A DNA stretch of 6,604 nt from Chryseobacterium gleum (GTDB lineage Bacteria; Bacteroidota; Bacteroidia; Flavobacteriales_D; Crocinitomicaceae). Below, in pieces: positions 6,436-6,604 of this stretch; position 1 is the first letter of the stretch; each line of letters begins with the position of its first letter. A program made the translations under genes and the position numbers. The DNA is taken from contig CALPUT020000139.1 in the NCBI GenBank assembly GCA_943326825.2, positions 1-6,604 on the forward strand, given 5' to 3'. The notes under the pieces were generated by a model that saw only the letters and a program-made list of their open reading frames with translations, had not been told where the DNA came from and ran no database searches.

Positions 6436-6470
6436 TTTGTTTAATAAATAATAACATTTTATTAAACAAA
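6436..6470. promoter_or_regulatory. Perfect 13-bp inverted repeat, candidate operator in front of crtB
   Basis: TTTGTTTAATAAA (6436-6448) and its exact reverse complement TTTATTAAACAAA (6458-6470) are separated by nine bases. The element spans about -15 to -50 relative to the inferred crtB transcription start and so covers the -33 region. The position fits an operator for a repressor such as the CarH-like protein coded four genes downstream. It also lies six bases after the stop of the upstream SRPBCC gene, so a hairpin in that transcript is possible, but the stem is almost all A/T and lacks a T-tail. Confidence 0.6.
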
Positions 6471-6476
6471 ATAAAA

Positions 6477-6604
6477 TTATTTTTGTCCAAAAAGTTCAAA
6501 CAACTTTTTTTCTCTAAAATCAAATATCTCGTTTAGCTTTGGTTTTACTAGAAAAGGATGAATTAATCTACCTAAAAAACCAAATGGTAATTTATAATCT
6601 ACTA
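6477..6604 (-). CDS. SRPBCC/START-like protein, C-terminal end only (partial)
   Basis: Only the last 41 codons and a TAA (6477-6479) lie in the window; the start is beyond the right edge. The peptide begins VDYKLPFGFLGRLIHPFLVK and continues KLNEIFDFREKKLFELFGQK. The PFGxLGRLxHPxxVxxxLxxIFDxR pattern is the typical C-terminal helix of SRPBCC-fold proteins related to polyketide cyclase/START ligand-binding proteins, a family often found beside carotenoid genes in Bacteroidota. The fold forms a cavity for a hydrophobic ligand, but neither ligand nor enzymatic role is known here. Same strand as crtB, 68 bases upstream of it, with a separate promoter in between. Family call rests on this short tail, so it is moderate. 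Confidence 0.7.
   Translation of the reverse strand, partial: VDYKLPFGFLGRLIHPFLVKPKLNEIFDFREKKLFELFGQK

Noticed and set aside
6436..6470. Intrinsic terminator for the SRPBCC gene
   Set aside because: A hairpin is possible, but the stem is nearly all A/T and is not followed by a T-run on the minus strand; placement next to the crtB -7 element fits an operator better.

Overview
The window is AT-rich DNA (roughly one third G+C) and every gene in it lies on the minus strand. The genes have almost no Shine-Dalgarno-like leaders. A perfect TAnnTTTG promoter element sits in front of crtB, and the protein repertoire includes a fused CrtYc/CrtYd lycopene cyclase, a CruF-like DUF422 protein and DUF2141. 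Together these point to Bacteroidota, most likely a pigmented member of the Flavobacteriales. The genus cannot be read from the sequence.

Layout, in the direction of transcription (right to left). The right edge holds the last 41 codons of a START/SRPBCC-like protein (6477-6604). A 68-base gap (6409-6476) follows, with a perfect 13-bp inverted repeat abutting a Bacteroidota -7 element. Then comes a very compact carotenoid operon: crtB (phytoene synthase, 5557-6408), a CruF/DUF422 membrane protein (4924-5556), crtZ (beta-ring 3-hydroxylase, 4469-4927), crtY (fused two-domain lycopene beta-cyclase, 3792-4472), a CarH/LitR-type MerR regulator with a cobalamin-binding half (2900-3790), crtI (phytoene desaturase, 1417-2892) and a small exported DUF2141 protein (992-1420). 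Neighbouring genes overlap by ATGA (three junctions in the crt block plus crtI/DUF2141 counted among them), abut as TAAATG, or are 1-7 bases apart, so one transcript with coupled translation is likely. An 89-base gap (903-991) with AT-rich palindromes separates this from an M20 metallopeptidase gene (1-902) that runs off the left edge.

How the genes work together. CrtB condenses two GGPP into phytoene, CrtI desaturates it to lycopene, CrtY forms beta rings and CrtZ hydroxylates them, giving a zeaxanthin-type branch. The CruF-like protein would hydrate an uncyclised end, opening a route to a monocyclic, 1'-hydroxylated carotenoid of the saproxanthin/myxol type. The embedded regulator keeps the two signature B12-photoreceptor motifs (Wx9EH and ExHxxG), so light- and B12-dependent control of the operon through the inverted repeat is a reasonable hypothesis. 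GGPP synthase, ketolase and a separate 3',4'-desaturase are not in the window. There is no gene-free stretch longer than 300 bases, and I saw no tRNA, rRNA, CRISPR array or insertion sequence.
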